Below, one piece after another: positions 55,350 to 64,000 of a stretch of DNA of 64,000 nt. Numbering within the stretch: position 1 is the stretch's first letter; each line of letters begins with the position of its first letter. A model generated the notes under the pieces. The model had not been told where the DNA came from. It saw nothing but the letters and a program-made list of their open reading frames with translations, and did not search any database. The translations under genes were made by a program, and so were the position numbers. This DNA is from Tenacibaculum sp. (GTDB taxonomy: Bacteria; Bacteroidota; Bacteroidia; Flavobacteriales; Flavobacteriaceae), in the NCBI GenBank assembly GCA_022448525.1, contig JAKVCX010000007.1, forward strand, positions 284,022 through 348,021, written 5' to 3'.

Positions 55350-56405
55350 ATGTTAGAAGATAAAAATAGAGAAAAAACTTCCTTAGCGGAATTAGGAGAG
55401 TTCGGATTGATAGATCATTTAACGAAGCATTTTAAAATACATCACACTTCAACTATAAAAGGAGTTGGAGATGATTGTGCGGTACTATCGGCGAGTGAAA
55501 TGGAAACTTTAATAACTACTGATTTGTTAGTTGAAGGAGTTCATTTCGATTTGAGTTACATGCCGTTAAAGCATTTGGGTTATAAAGCGGTAATGGTAAA
55601 TTTATCGGATGTATATGCGATGAATGCTAAAGCTGAACAAATTACAGTTTCTTTAGCAGTTTCAAATCGTTTTCCTTTAGAGGCTTTAGAAGAGTTATAT
55701 GCAGGAATTCAATTGGCTTGTGAAACATATAACGTGGATTTAATTGGTGGTGATACAACTTCGTCTACTAAAGGAATGCTAATTTCTATTACAGCTATTG
55801 GTAAAGCAGATAAAGAAGAAGTTACTTACAGAAATGGTGCAAAACCTAATGATTTAATAGTTGTTTCTGGAGATTTAGGAGCTGCGTATCTTGGATTGCA
55901 AGTTTTGGAAAGAGAGAAACAGGTGTATAAAGTAAATCCACAGAATCAACCGGATTTGGAAGCTTATAGCTATTTAATTGAACGTCAATTAAAGCCAGAA
56001 GCTCGTAAAGATATTCCAAGATTATTGAAGGATTTGGAAGTAAAGCCAACTTCAATGATTGATATTTCTGATGGTTTGTCTTCAGAAGTGATTCACATTT
56101 GTACGCAAAGTAAAGTAGGATGTAACATATTTGAAGAAAAACTTCCGTTGGATCCACAAGTAATTTCCACTTGTGAAGAATTTAATATTGATTCTACAAT
56201 GGTTGCTTTAAGTGGAGGAGAAGATTATGAGTTGCTTTTTACGGTTTCGATTAATGATTTTGATAAAATAAAAGCAAATCCTAATTTAACAGTTATAGGA
56301 CATATTACTGAACAAAACCAAGGAATGAATTTAATTACAAGAGCTAATCAATCTATGAAGTTAAAAGCTCAAGGATGGAATTCATTTGATAACGAGAACG
56401 AATAG
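55350..56405 (+). CDS. thiL: Thiamine-monophosphate kinase
   Basis: A 351-residue cytoplasmic enzyme that phosphorylates thiamine monophosphate to thiamine diphosphate, the cofactor also used by SucA in this window. ThiL/PurM-family motifs are present: KGVGDDCAVLS (metal/ATP), TDLLVEGVHFDLSYMP, NLSDVYAMNAKA, LIGGDTTSS, SGDLGAAYLGL, MIDISDGLSSEV and LSGGEDYELLFTV. It is monocistronic, with a terminator at 56436. Confidence 0.95.
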   Translation: MLEDKNREKTSLAELGEFGLIDHLTKHFKIHHTSTIKGVGDDCAVLSASEMETLITTDLLVEGVHFDLSYMPLKHLGYKAVMVNLSDVYAMNAKAEQITVSLAVSNRFPLEALEELYAGIQLACETYNVDLIGGDTTSSTKGMLISITAIGKADKEEVTYRNGAKPNDLIVVSGDLGAAYLGLQVLEREKQVYKVNPQNQPDLEAYSYLIERQLKPEARKDIPRLLKDLEVKPTSMIDISDGLSSEVIHICTQSKVGCNIFEEKLPLDPQVISTCEEFNIDSTMVALSGGEDYELLFTVSINDFDKIKANPNLTVIGHITEQNQGMNLITRANQSMKLKAQGWNSFDNENE

Positions 56406-56435
56406 TTTCAGGTTAAAAACTTTACTCAATATGAT

Positions 56436-56461
56436 AAAATCACCGTGAAAACGGTGATTTT
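56436..56461. terminator. Bidirectional terminator between thiL and the glycosyltransferase gene
   Basis: AAAATCACCGT / ACGGTGATTTT around GAAA, an 11-bp perfect stem with T residues downstream on plus. It overlaps the stop of the convergent gene. Confidence 0.85.
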
Positions 56462-57503
56462 ATTTTTTACTAAGTATTTCTTTTACTTTATTAATAATCT
56501 TTTCCGGAGGAATAGATTCCATTACATTTTCATAACCAGGTAAAGTTTTATTCCCATAAATAGAACAAGGTAATGACGGGTATTTCTCTAAGTCAGGAAG
56601 TATACAGTTTTCATTTGGTTGATTAAACGGAGCAAATCCTGCAAATGGATGTGTGTTTCCCCAAATAGTAATGGTGTCAATTCCTAGCATAGCAGCAAAA
56701 TGTGCATTTCCGCTATCCATTGAAAGCATAATATCTAAGTTTCCGATTAAATTTAATTCTTGTTTCAAATTACTCAGTCTTCCAGCGATTGAAGTTACAT
56801 TTGAAAATTGCTTTTCAAGAGGCTCTAATTTTGGAATATCTGCTTTTCCACCAAAAAGAAAAATATGCAAATCGTTTTGAGATAATTCTTCAATTACCTC
56901 TAGCATTCTTTTTTCAGGATAGGTTTTTGATTCGAAAGCAGCAAAGGGAGCTATCCCAATCCAATGTTTGTCCTTGTTACCGATGAGCTCAATATTATCA
57001 GAGCTTAAAGATTTAGTTTTAGGAGGAGTGTAATTATCTATGTTAATTTTGAAACCTAACTCATTAAAAACATCAGCATAGCGTTGATGACTTGTTTTAA
57101 GTTGCTTGAAGATTTTATTCTTCTCTCTGATTAAAGCTTTTTTCTCTTTTCTTCCTTTATCTATTTGAGAAATTTTCACTTTTGAAAAAATGGAAAAGAA
57201 AATCCGAACAACTTTTGAACGTAAGACATTGTGTAAATCAGCAAAATGAGTTGGGTGTAATGACTCTAGTTCTTTGAATAATTGATACAATCCAGAAAAT
57301 CCTTTGTGCTTTCCATTTGTATCTACAGGAAAGAAAGTAACGTTTGGAATATCATCAAACAAAGGTTTTAAGAATGCTCTTGATACAAAAGTAATTTTCA
57401 CATCTGGATATTGAGATGCAAATAATCTTATAATAGGAACTGTCATTGCTACATCTCCCATGGCAGAGAGCCTAAAAACAATAATATGTTGATGTTTTGT
57501 CAA
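56460..57503 (-). CDS. Glycosyltransferase family 9 (heptosyltransferase-like)
   Basis: A 347-residue GT-B enzyme. The N-terminal IIVFRLSAMGDVAMTVPIIRLF is the family start (G-D-x-x-x-T.P), followed by PDVKITFVSRAF, HPTHFADLHNVLRS, and a C-terminal nucleotide-sugar half with WIGIAPFAAFESKTYPE, IFLFGGKAD, SMDSGNAHFAAMLGIDTITIWG and the HPFAGFAP loop. It probably transfers a sugar, perhaps heptose or another LPS core sugar, at the inner membrane. The acceptor cannot be told from the sequence. There is no LPS cluster nearby. Confidence 0.9.
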   Translation of the reverse strand: MTKHQHIIVFRLSAMGDVAMTVPIIRLFASQYPDVKITFVSRAFLKPLFDDIPNVTFFPVDTNGKHKGFSGLYQLFKELESLHPTHFADLHNVLRSKVVRIFFSIFSKVKISQIDKGRKEKKALIREKNKIFKQLKTSHQRYADVFNELGFKINIDNYTPPKTKSLSSDNIELIGNKDKHWIGIAPFAAFESKTYPEKRMLEVIEELSQNDLHIFLFGGKADIPKLEPLEKQFSNVTSIAGRLSNLKQELNLIGNLDIMLSMDSGNAHFAAMLGIDTITIWGNTHPFAGFAPFNQPNENCILPDLEKYPSLPCSIYGNKTLPGYENVMESIPPEKIINKVKEILSKK

Positions 57504-57540
57504 TGTTTTGTTTTTTGCGGTTCAAAAGTAAGGAATAAAA

Positions 57541-57567
57541 AAAATCCACTCGAAGTGAGCGGATTTT
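57541..57567 (-). terminator. Terminator of the bacilliredoxin gene
   Basis: AAAATCC-A-CTC and GAG-C-GGATTTT pair with one mismatch. A T tract follows on the minus strand, 25 bp after the stop. Confidence 0.75.
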
Positions 57568-57591
57568 GATTTGTCTTTTCTATTGAATTGC

Positions 57592-58002
57592 TTAGCAGAA
57601 CTCGTCGTATGCTTGTGATAAATTCTCAGCAATCATTTGTGCAGAACGACCTTCGATATGATGTCTTTCTAACATATGAACTAACTTTCCATCTTTAAAT
57701 AAAGCAACAGCTGGAGAAGATGGAGGAAAAGGAATCATATACTCACGAGCTTTTGCCGTAGATTCTTTTTCTACACCTGCGAAAACAGTTGTTAAATGAT
57801 CTGGCTTTTTATCTCCTTGAATTGATGCAATTGTACCAGGCCTTGCAGTACCTGCTGCACAACCACAAACAGAGTTTACCATTACTAAAGTAGTTCCTTC
57901 TTTTGCTAAAGCAGAGTCAACATCTTCAGCACTATATAAAGCTTCAAAACCAGCGTCAATTAATTGATCACGCATTGGTTTTACTAATTCTTCTGGATAC
58001 AT
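57592..58002 (-). CDS. BrxA/BrxB-family bacilliredoxin
   Basis: A 136-residue thioredoxin-fold protein of the BrxA/BrxB (YphP/YqiW) family, which in Firmicutes removes bacillithiol from proteins. The active C-G-C sits in VNSVCGCAAGTARPG. Other family segments are MRDQLIDAGFEALYSAEDVD and PSSPAVALFKDGKLVHMLERHHIEGR. The family is widespread in Bacteroidota. The thiol partner here is not known from the window. It shares a 71-bp divergent promoter region with the J-domain gene. Confidence 0.92.
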   Translation of the reverse strand: MYPEELVKPMRDQLIDAGFEALYSAEDVDSALAKEGTTLVMVNSVCGCAAGTARPGTIASIQGDKKPDHLTTVFAGVEKESTAKAREYMIPFPPSSPAVALFKDGKLVHMLERHHIEGRSAQMIAENLSQAYDEFC

Positions 58003-58024
58003 ATTAATTATCTTTTTTAGATTA

Positions 58025-58053
58025 CAAAGATACTTATAATCTCATTATATTTG
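58025..58053. promoter_or_regulatory. Compact divergent promoter pair
   Basis: Minus-strand TATCTTTG (58025-58032) serves the bacilliredoxin gene starting at 58002. Plus-strand TATATTTG (58046-58053) serves the gene at 58074. The two -7 elements are 13 bp apart, so the -33 regions overlap the opposite promoter and the two probably compete. Confidence 0.65.
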
Positions 58054-58073
58054 AAATTATTAAAGAATTAGAA

Positions 58074-58835
58074 ATGGGAAATTTTACAAAGTGGTTAGGA
58101 GCAGGATTAGGATTTACTTTAGGCGGTCCGATAGGAGCATTAATAGGATATGCCATTGGAAGTGTAATAGATAGTGGAGTAAGTGTTCAAGAATACAAAA
58201 GCGAACAAGAAGATTATACCAGAAGAAGTAAAAAAAGACCAAAAGTTAAAACATCAACCTCAGGTGATTTTGAAATAAGTTTGTTGGTGTTAGCATCTGT
58301 AGTAATTAAATCAGATGGTAATGTTGATAAAAGAGAACTAGACTTTGTTAGAACTCATTTTACGAAACTGTATGGAAAAGAAAGAGCTAATCGTGCTTTT
58401 AAACTTTTTAATGGTGTAATTAAAAAGGATGTTTCAACAAGGCAAGTGTGTATTCAAATACGTGAGCACATGTCTCATTCTTCAAGATTACAATTAATTC
58501 ATTTTCTTTTTGGAATTGCTCAAGCGGATGAAATTGTTGAAGCGGTAGAAGAAGAAGTGATTAGAAAAATAGCAGGTTATCTTTTTATTAATGATAGAGA
58601 CTATGAATCAATAAAAGCAATGTTCTACAATGAAGCTGATGCTGCTTACAAAATTTTAGAAATTGAAAAAGAGGCTACAAATGACGAAATTAAAAAAGCT
58701 TACAGAAGAATGGCTAAAAAATTCCATCCAGATCGACTACAAGATATAGGTGAAGAACATATGAAAGCTGCAAAAGAAAAATTTCAAAGCATACAAAACG
58801 CATATGAAACATTAAAAGAAGAAAGAAATTTTTAA
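58074..58835 (+). CDS. DjlA-like TerB / J-domain co-chaperone
   Basis: A 253-residue protein. The glycine-rich N-terminus (WLGAGLGFTLGGPIGALIGYAIG) can insert in the membrane. Residues ~65-185 form a TerB-like helical domain (SLLVLASVVIKSDGNVDKRELDFVRTHF), and residues ~190-250 a J domain with the HPD motif (AYRRMAKKFHPDRLQ). This is the DjlA layout; J domains stimulate DnaK ATPase activity. Membrane insertion is inferred from composition. Confidence 0.88.
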   Translation: MGNFTKWLGAGLGFTLGGPIGALIGYAIGSVIDSGVSVQEYKSEQEDYTRRSKKRPKVKTSTSGDFEISLLVLASVVIKSDGNVDKRELDFVRTHFTKLYGKERANRAFKLFNGVIKKDVSTRQVCIQIREHMSHSSRLQLIHFLFGIAQADEIVEAVEEEVIRKIAGYLFINDRDYESIKAMFYNEADAAYKILEIEKEATNDEIKKAYRRMAKKFHPDRLQDIGEEHMKAAKEKFQSIQNAYETLKEERNF

Positions 58836-59243
58836 ATTTTTCGTTAATTTTTTAATAAAATTATTATATTAGTTGAAATGTTATGATTTTGATATGATGG
58901 AGATTATATTAAAAATCAATTAAGTTTTATTCAATCCCTACCCCCCGTAAGAAAGTTATATTAATAATTAACCCCCGTGAATTATGAAAAAAAAATACTT
59001 TTTGATTGAAGAAATATGTAACAAATTCCGAAAGGAACCCTATTAGACGCTATTACCAAACACACATCTAAAAACTTAGCTCAATTTTTATAGCAAAAAG
59101 TATTCTAATTATAAGACACTTTTAAACAAGTGCCCTATAGTTATATATGTAAAAATATAATAAGAAACCCCGCAATTGTAAAACTTTGGCGAGCACATAC
59201 AAAAGCAGGGCAGTTAATAATAATCAATATAATACTGATCATT
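58836..59243 (+). other. Leader region of the giant adhesin gene
   Basis: A 408-bp AT-rich stretch. It contains the paired CCCCCGT(A/G)A boxes (58942, 58972) and a 20-codon frame from the ATG at 58984 (MKKKYFLIEEICNKF...), which might be a leader peptide but is not supported further. From 59115 onward the frame of the giant gene is already open without an ATG. No consensus TAnnTTTG was found. Confidence 0.4.
58942..58980 (+). promoter_or_regulatory. Direct CCCCCGT(A/G)A boxes upstream of the giant adhesin gene
   Basis: CCCCCGTAA at 58942-58950 and CCCCCGTGA at 58972-58980, exactly 30 bp apart on the same strand, in otherwise very AT-rich DNA. They stand out in composition and are likely a protein-binding site. 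Confidence 0.5.
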
Positions 59244-62200
59244 ATGATTGTATACCTATTAAAAAAATACAGTATATCTAGAGTATTAGTAAGTTTCCTA
59301 GATAATCTATATTTATTTTTTTATAGAATAGTCTATTTCAAAAAAAGAAAAGAATTAAAAAGAGGCAAACATAAAAAAGTTTTTAATGTTAGAGAAAATA
59401 AAAAACTACATTATTTAAATATATTTTATTTCTCAAGTTTATTCTCTTGGAAAAAGAGAATAAGTTATTTCCTATTTTTAGCCTTATTAATGACTGTCTC
59501 ATCCTATGGACAGGAAAGGCTGGATGAATCGGTCAAGCTAAAAAATAGCGTTTCGAAAAAAGAAAAGAAACATGAAAAAGTGGTTTACGAAAATGATGAT
59601 ATTAATAATAATTTCAATTATACGACATCCTTTTTTCAGAATCCCATAAAAAATACTTCAACACAATCTAAAGGTCAGCCTGCTGTTAATGTTAGAATGG
59701 CATCTCCTACTTTAGATTTAAATGGGAATTCGGCAAGTAATGATTATGAAAGAACTATTGCGCCTGAATACTTTAGTATATATAACACAGTTAGTTCACC
59801 TGCAATTACAGCCGACGGAAATGTAATTCTATCGGCAACAATTACTTTTACAGGAGTTGTAGATTCTAACGAAAATATTTACATAAATGATGCGGATGCA
59901 ACTGACTTAGTTCCAGGAGCAAATGAAGAATATCGCTTTACTGGACTTCCAGAAGTTCATACACATACTTATGCGGGAGTCCAAATAGAGGTAACTCGAA
60001 TTGGTGCTACTTTTACAATTGTTAGAGCTGGTGGAGGAACAATTCCAATAGCTACTTTCATATCATTTTTAAATGATTTTGATTATGGTAATGATAATGA
60101 TGGTGTAAATATTTTTCCGTTGTATACAGAAGGCGTTCGTACAATGACTGTTGAGATAACCGATACAAGTGCCTTAACAGCAACTGCTCAAACTACTTTA
60201 AATATTTATGACGACATCGTCGCTGTAAATGATACAAATAGTGTAGCTGCAAATAACACTGGTACTATCTCTGGAAATGTATTATCCAATGAAGCAGCTC
60301 CAAGAAATGGAACTCTATTAGTAAGTGAAGTAGATGTTTATCCTGCAGCAGTGGGAAGTTCATATACTACTTTATATGGTTCTATTACGATTAATTCTGA
60401 TGGTAGTTATGTATATGATGTAGATGAAAATAACCCTGCAGTTACTGGATTGAGAGGAGGAGAGAGTATAGATGATATTATTTCGTATACTGTTGAAAGA
60501 TCAGTAGAAAGCAGTGTTAATGATTACGCGTATTTAACAGTTACAATTAATGGTTTTACTGATTTACCAGATGCAATTGACAATGCAGACTCAGTTACAA
60601 CTTATATAGATATTAATGCTACGGGAAATGTAATAACCGATGTTGGTGCAGGTGGAGTTGATGTTATTGATAGAGGATTATCTGAGTTAGTTTGGGAAAA
60701 TGAATTTGTCGAAGATGGTGTAGGAACCGGAATTTCTGCAGTAATCGGCGGAACAACAAGAACTATTGATGGAGTTCAATTAGATTTTTCAACATCAGAT
60801 CCAGATAATATTGGTACTACTTCCAATGAAAAAGTATATATCACCTTTACAAACGGAGGTCATACTGGATATTATAGGTATGGAATTAATGCTACTACAA
60901 ATCCATCAGCCCCGGTTTCATTAACAATTGATTTTGATGAGCCCGTTTTTAATTTGGGTTTTCTTGTAGTAGATATAGATTATTCAGGAGGGACTTCTTG
61001 GCAAGATCAAATACAAATTCAAGGAACTTTATCAGGAGTTACTTCAACTTTTCAATACGTTACAACAGGAGGTGTTGTTGATGCTGGAAGTAATACATTT
61101 TATGGAACAGGTACAGCGGTACCTGATGATGCAACTGGAAATGTAAATGTTTTCTTCAATCAACCAATTGATAGATTAGTTCTTACTTACAATTATGGTC
61201 CTGATGCAACCGCAGCCGATCAAGGTGGACAAATCGCTGGTATTTCTGATATTTATTGGCAAGGACAAGGAGCAATTTCTGTATCTGCTGTAGAAGGTGT
61301 AAACGGAAACGTTGGAACTACTGTTGCAGGAACTTATGGAAATATTATTATTAATGCTGACGGTAGTTATGATTATCAGCTAGATTATTCTAATAATACA
61401 GTTTTAAATCTTTTAGCTACTGATACTCCTTTAACTGATACATTTCAATATACATTATCAGATGGATTAGGAGGTTTTGATAGTGCAAACTTAGTTATCA
61501 CAATTACTGGTGGTGGAGTTGACTCAGATGGTGATGGAATTGCGGATAATATTGATTTAGATGATGATAATGACGGAATTATAGATAGTGAAGAATGTAG
61601 TTCAATAATTGATTTTTCAGGAGGTTTAACTTTTACAAATCAGGCAATAGGAAATGTTTCTGTTGATGGAACATTTGTAAGTCAAGTTTCTTTAACACCA
61701 GATGGTAATTCTTCAGGAGATATAAGATTAGGTGATGACCAAACTTCAACACCAAATCCACCTGACGTAGAAATCGGAGATGAATATAGAGTAGATTTTT
61801 CATCGGCTGTTGAGGTTATTGTAAGAGGAGCTGAATTAATAGGTGGTGAATTTGATAATGGAGCTGGAGGCGGAGATGAATTAAGGTTTGAAGCTACTGG
61901 AGGTTTTGTTGTTTATGATCCAGATGGACAATTAAACATACAGTCACAAAGTTCTAGTCATATTGAAATTAGACCAACTTTATTAATGGCAGCTGGAGCT
62001 GGGACTTGGGAAATAAGATCTTTAAATAAAGTTTCAACTTTAACCATAAAAGCAAGTGGAAACCCAAGAGTTCCATTTAATCTTGGTTTTTGTCCAGATA
62101 CAGATGGAGACGGAACAGCAGATTATTTAGATTTAGATTCTGATAATGATGGATGTAATGATGTTGTAGAGTCAGGAGGTCAGGATACAGTTTTAGTTGA

Positions 62201-64000
62201 CGGTCGGTTAGATGGTCATCCAACGGTTGATGGAATTGGAACAGCTACTGTTGGTCAGGTTACTAGTGGCTTAGGAATTGGAGGGTATAATGGATTAAAT
62301 GGTGATGAAATCGTTGCAACAACTGTTGCTGTTGATGATACGCTATTAATTAGTCAATTGGTAGACTCTGATGAGATGGCAGTTTTTCAAGCTACAGCAG
62401 CTAATGCAACGAATACTTCTGTCTTCTCAGGAGGGACCCCAGATTATTCCTCTGGAAGTTCTTCTAATTCTGGAATTAATTTTCAATGGTATGTTGGAGA
62501 TCCTAGTTCAGGCGGAGTTGCAATTAATGCTTCTGACACTAATTATAGTGGAGAAGATTCAATTGCTTTAACTATTGATGATGTTTCGGCTCTTGATGGC
62601 ACTGAATATTATTTAGTGGTTACACACGATGATAATGTTTGTATTGAAATAATAAATAGTGCCACGTTAAATGTTGAACAAGTTCCAACAGCAAATGATG
62701 ATACAGCAACAGTAAATGAGGACGCAAGTACTACGATTACCGTAAGCACTAATGATGATATTGGAGGCGATGGCGGAGATGGCGAAGACTACAGTTTAAC
62801 TTCTGGTCCATCAAATGGTACAGTAACAGAAACAGCAGACGGCGTATTTGTATACACGCCAAACGCTGACTTTAATGGAACAGACAGTTTCACATATACA
62901 ATTACAGATGCAGACGGAGACACAGATACGGCTACGGTAACTATTACAGTAAGCTCAGTAGATGACGCACCAGATGCAGTAGATGATACAGCAACAGTAA
63001 ATGAGGATGCAAGTACGACTATTACCGTAAGCACTAATGATGACATTGGTGGAGACGGTGGAGACGGAGAAGACTACAGTTTAACTTCTGGTCCATCAAA
63101 TGGTACAGTAACAGAGACTTCAGACGGAGTATTTGTCTACACGCCAAACGCTGACTTTAACGGAACTGATTCATTTACATATACAATTACAGATGCAGAC
63201 GGAGACACAGATACAGCGACTGTTGTAATTACAGTAAACTCGGTAGATGATACTCCAACAGCAAATGATGATACAGCTACGGTAAATGAGGATGCAAGTA
63301 CTACCATTACCGTAAGCACGAATGATGATATTGGTGGCGACGGTGGCGACGGCGAAGACTACAGTTTAACTAGTGGTCCATCAAATGGTACAGTAACAGA
63401 AACAGCGGATGGAGTATTTGTATACACGCCAAACGCTGACTTTAACGGAACAGACAGTTTCACATATACAATTACAGATGCAGACGGAGATACAGATACA
63501 GCTACAGTAGTAATTACAATAAGTTCAGTTGATGATACTCCAACAGCAAATGATGATACTGCAACAGTAAATGAGGATGCAAGTACGACTATTACAGTAA
63601 GCACTAATGATGACATTGGTGGAGACGGTGGAGACGGAGAAGACTACAGTTTAACTTCTGGTCCATCAAATGGTACAGTAACAGAGACTTCAGACGGAGT
63701 ATTTGTCTACACGCCAAACGCTGACTTTAACGGAACTGATTCATTTACATATACAATTACAGATGCAGACGGAGACACAGATACAGCTACGGTAACTATT
63801 ACAGTAAGTTCAGTTGATGATACTCCAACAGCAAATGATGATACTGCAACAGTAAATGAGGATGCTAGTACAACCATTACAGTAAGCACTAATGATGATA
63901 TTGGTGGCGACGGTGGCGACGGCGAAGACTACAGTTTAACTTCTGGTCCATCTAATGGTACAGTAACAGAGACTTCAGACGGAGTATTTGTTTACACACC
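59244..64000 (+). CDS. Giant secreted cadherin-like/tandem-95 adhesin, 5' part (runs off the window)
   Basis: The frame is open from 59115 to the window end. The first ATG is at 59244; a GTG at 59130 is possible. A Sec signal (ISYFLFLALLMTVSSYGQ) appears only after ~75-80 residues of basic and hydrophobic sequence, an unusually long N-terminus. The protein then has a beta-rich region, several VCBS/cadherin-like stretches (NADGSYDYQLDY), acidic thrombospondin-3-like calcium repeats (DSDGDGIADNIDLDDDNDG; DTDGDGTADYLDLDSDNDG), an Ig-like part, and at least five 95-residue tandem-95 repeats (NDDTATVNEDASTTITVS ... VFVYTPNADFNGTDSFTY). More than 1580 residues are visible. It is probably a T9SS-exported adhesin; the C-terminus is not visible. 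Confidence 0.85.
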   Translation, partial: MIVYLLKKYSISRVLVSFLDNLYLFFYRIVYFKKRKELKRGKHKKVFNVRENKKLHYLNIFYFSSLFSWKKRISYFLFLALLMTVSSYGQERLDESVKLKNSVSKKEKKHEKVVYENDDINNNFNYTTSFFQNPIKNTSTQSKGQPAVNVRMASPTLDLNGNSASNDYERTIAPEYFSIYNTVSSPAITADGNVILSATITFTGVVDSNENIYINDADATDLVPGANEEYRFTGLPEVHTHTYAGVQIEVTRIGATFTIVRAGGGTIPIATFISFLNDFDYGNDNDGVNIFPLYTEGVRTMTVEITDTSALTATAQTTLNIYDDIVAVNDTNSVAANNTGTISGNVLSNEAAPRNGTLLVSEVDVYPAAVGSSYTTLYGSITINSDGSYVYDVDENNPAVTGLRGGESIDDIISYTVERSVESSVNDYAYLTVTINGFTDLPDAIDNADSVTTYIDINATGNVITDVGAGGVDVIDRGLSELVWENEFVEDGVGTGISAVIGGTTRTIDGVQLDFSTSDPDNIGTTSNEKVYITFTNGGHTGYYRYGINATTNPSAPVSLTIDFDEPVFNLGFLVVDIDYSGGTSWQDQIQIQGTLSGVTSTFQYVTTGGVVDAGSNTFYGTGTAVPDDATGNVNVFFNQPIDRLVLTYNYGPDATAADQGGQIAGISDIYWQGQGAISVSAVEGVNGNVGTTVAGTYGNIIINADGSYDYQLDYSNNTVLNLLATDTPLTDTFQYTLSDGLGGFDSANLVITITGGGVDSDGDGIADNIDLDDDNDGIIDSEECSSIIDFSGGLTFTNQAIGNVSVDGTFVSQVSLTPDGNSSGDIRLGDDQTSTPNPPDVEIGDEYRVDFSSAVEVIVRGAELIGGEFDNGAGGGDELRFEATGGFVVYDPDGQLNIQSQSSSHIEIRPTLLMAAGAGTWEIRSLNKVSTLTIKASGNPRVPFNLGFCPDTDGDGTADYLDLDSDNDGCNDVVESGGQDTVLVDGRLDGHPTVDGIGTATVGQVTSGLGIGGYNGLNGDEIVATTVAVDDTLLISQLVDSDEMAVFQATAANATNTSVFSGGTPDYSSGSSSNSGINFQWYVGDPSSGGVAINASDTNYSGEDSIALTIDDVSALDGTEYYLVVTHDDNVCIEIINSATLNVEQVPTANDDTATVNEDASTTITVSTNDDIGGDGGDGEDYSLTSGPSNGTVTETADGVFVYTPNADFNGTDSFTYTITDADGDTDTATVTITVSSVDDAPDAVDDTATVNEDASTTITVSTNDDIGGDGGDGEDYSLTSGPSNGTVTETSDGVFVYTPNADFNGTDSFTYTITDADGDTDTATVVITVNSVDDTPTANDDTATVNEDASTTITVSTNDDIGGDGGDGEDYSLTSGPSNGTVTETADGVFVYTPNADFNGTDSFTYTITDADGDTDTATVVITISSVDDTPTANDDTATVNEDASTTITVSTNDDIGGDGGDGEDYSLTSGPSNGTVTETSDGVFVYTPNADFNGTDSFTYTITDADGDTDTATVTITVSSVDDTPTANDDTATVNEDASTTITVSTNDDIGGDGGDGEDYSLTSGPSNGTVTETSDGVFVYT
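62685..64000 (+). repeat. 285-bp tandem repeats encoding 95-residue cadherin-like units
   Basis: The marker GTAAATGAGGA occurs at 62712, 62997, 63282, 63567 and 63852, each 285 bp apart. The fifth copy is cut by the window edge. Copies 2 and 4 are identical over 191 bp (63027-63217 and 63597-63787), while copies 1, 3 and 5 share other synonymous variants, giving an alternating pattern. Confidence 0.95.

Noticed and set aside
58984..59046. A 20-codon ORF (MKKKYFLIEE...) as a separate gene
   Set aside because: Short, no coupling or conservation evidence; kept only as a possible leader peptide in the gap description.
62789..63889. Repeated minus-strand ORFs of 60-85 codons under the adhesin repeats
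   Set aside because: They recur every 285 or 570 bp in step with the tandem repeats and read antisense to them; they are shadows of the repeat codons.

Overview
The window is AT-rich and looks like a marine Flavobacteriaceae genome (Bacteroidota; Tenacibaculum/Polaribacter-like). The evidence is type IX secretion (T9SS) C-terminal sorting domains on several secreted proteins, promoters of the Bacteroidota form TAnnTTTG, lipoproteins and DUF families typical of the group, and a flavobacterial 2-oxoglutarate dehydrogenase beginning MDKFSFLN. Genus assignment is inference.

Layout. 1-0.7 kb: the 3' end of a LanM-type (DUF4135) lanthipeptide dehydratase that stops where the cyclase domain would normally begin. 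1.1-27.3 kb: a surface-protein island, entirely on the minus strand. It holds three paralogous TPR / membrane / LuxR-type HTH regulators, a T9SS protein with a cohesin-like N-terminus, a tail-fibre-like protein, three proteins that share a dockerin-like C-terminal module ending in NIGKG(E/K)Q(F), an LRR lipoprotein, and a 3234-residue LRR protein built from eleven super-repeats. Two transcription units in the island share an in-register promoter/operator of about 110 bp with paired TGCACCC boxes.

27.5-36.6 kb: tRNA-Asn, sucA-sucB (the 2-oxoglutarate dehydrogenase E1 and E2 subunits), and assorted membrane and lipoprotein genes. 36.6-46.4 kb: a secreted GH13 amylase with three starch-binding modules and a 14-bp palindromic operator upstream, a DUF547 protein, a lipoprotein, a T9SS serine endopeptidase, a membrane-bound AraC regulator and a small secreted protein. 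46.5-50.4 kb: a sufA-B-C-D iron-sulfur assembly operon. 50.5-55.2 kb: a four-gene unit made of a choice-of-anchor B T9SS protein, a propeller-like lipoprotein, an MbnP-like copper protein and an MbnH-like dihaem peroxidase. 55.3-58.8 kb: thiL, a family-9 glycosyltransferase, a bacilliredoxin and a TerB/J-domain protein. 59.2 kb to the right edge: a giant adhesin with 285-bp (95-residue) tandem repeats, continuing out of the window.

The most unusual material is (i) the surface island, whose proteins could form a cohesin/dockerin-like surface assembly under shared promoter control, (ii) the length-quantised LRR super-repeats, (iii) the truncated LanM-like enzyme, and (iv) the alternating ABAB homogenisation of the adhesin repeats. 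Functional assignments come from reading motifs by eye; no database search was possible.
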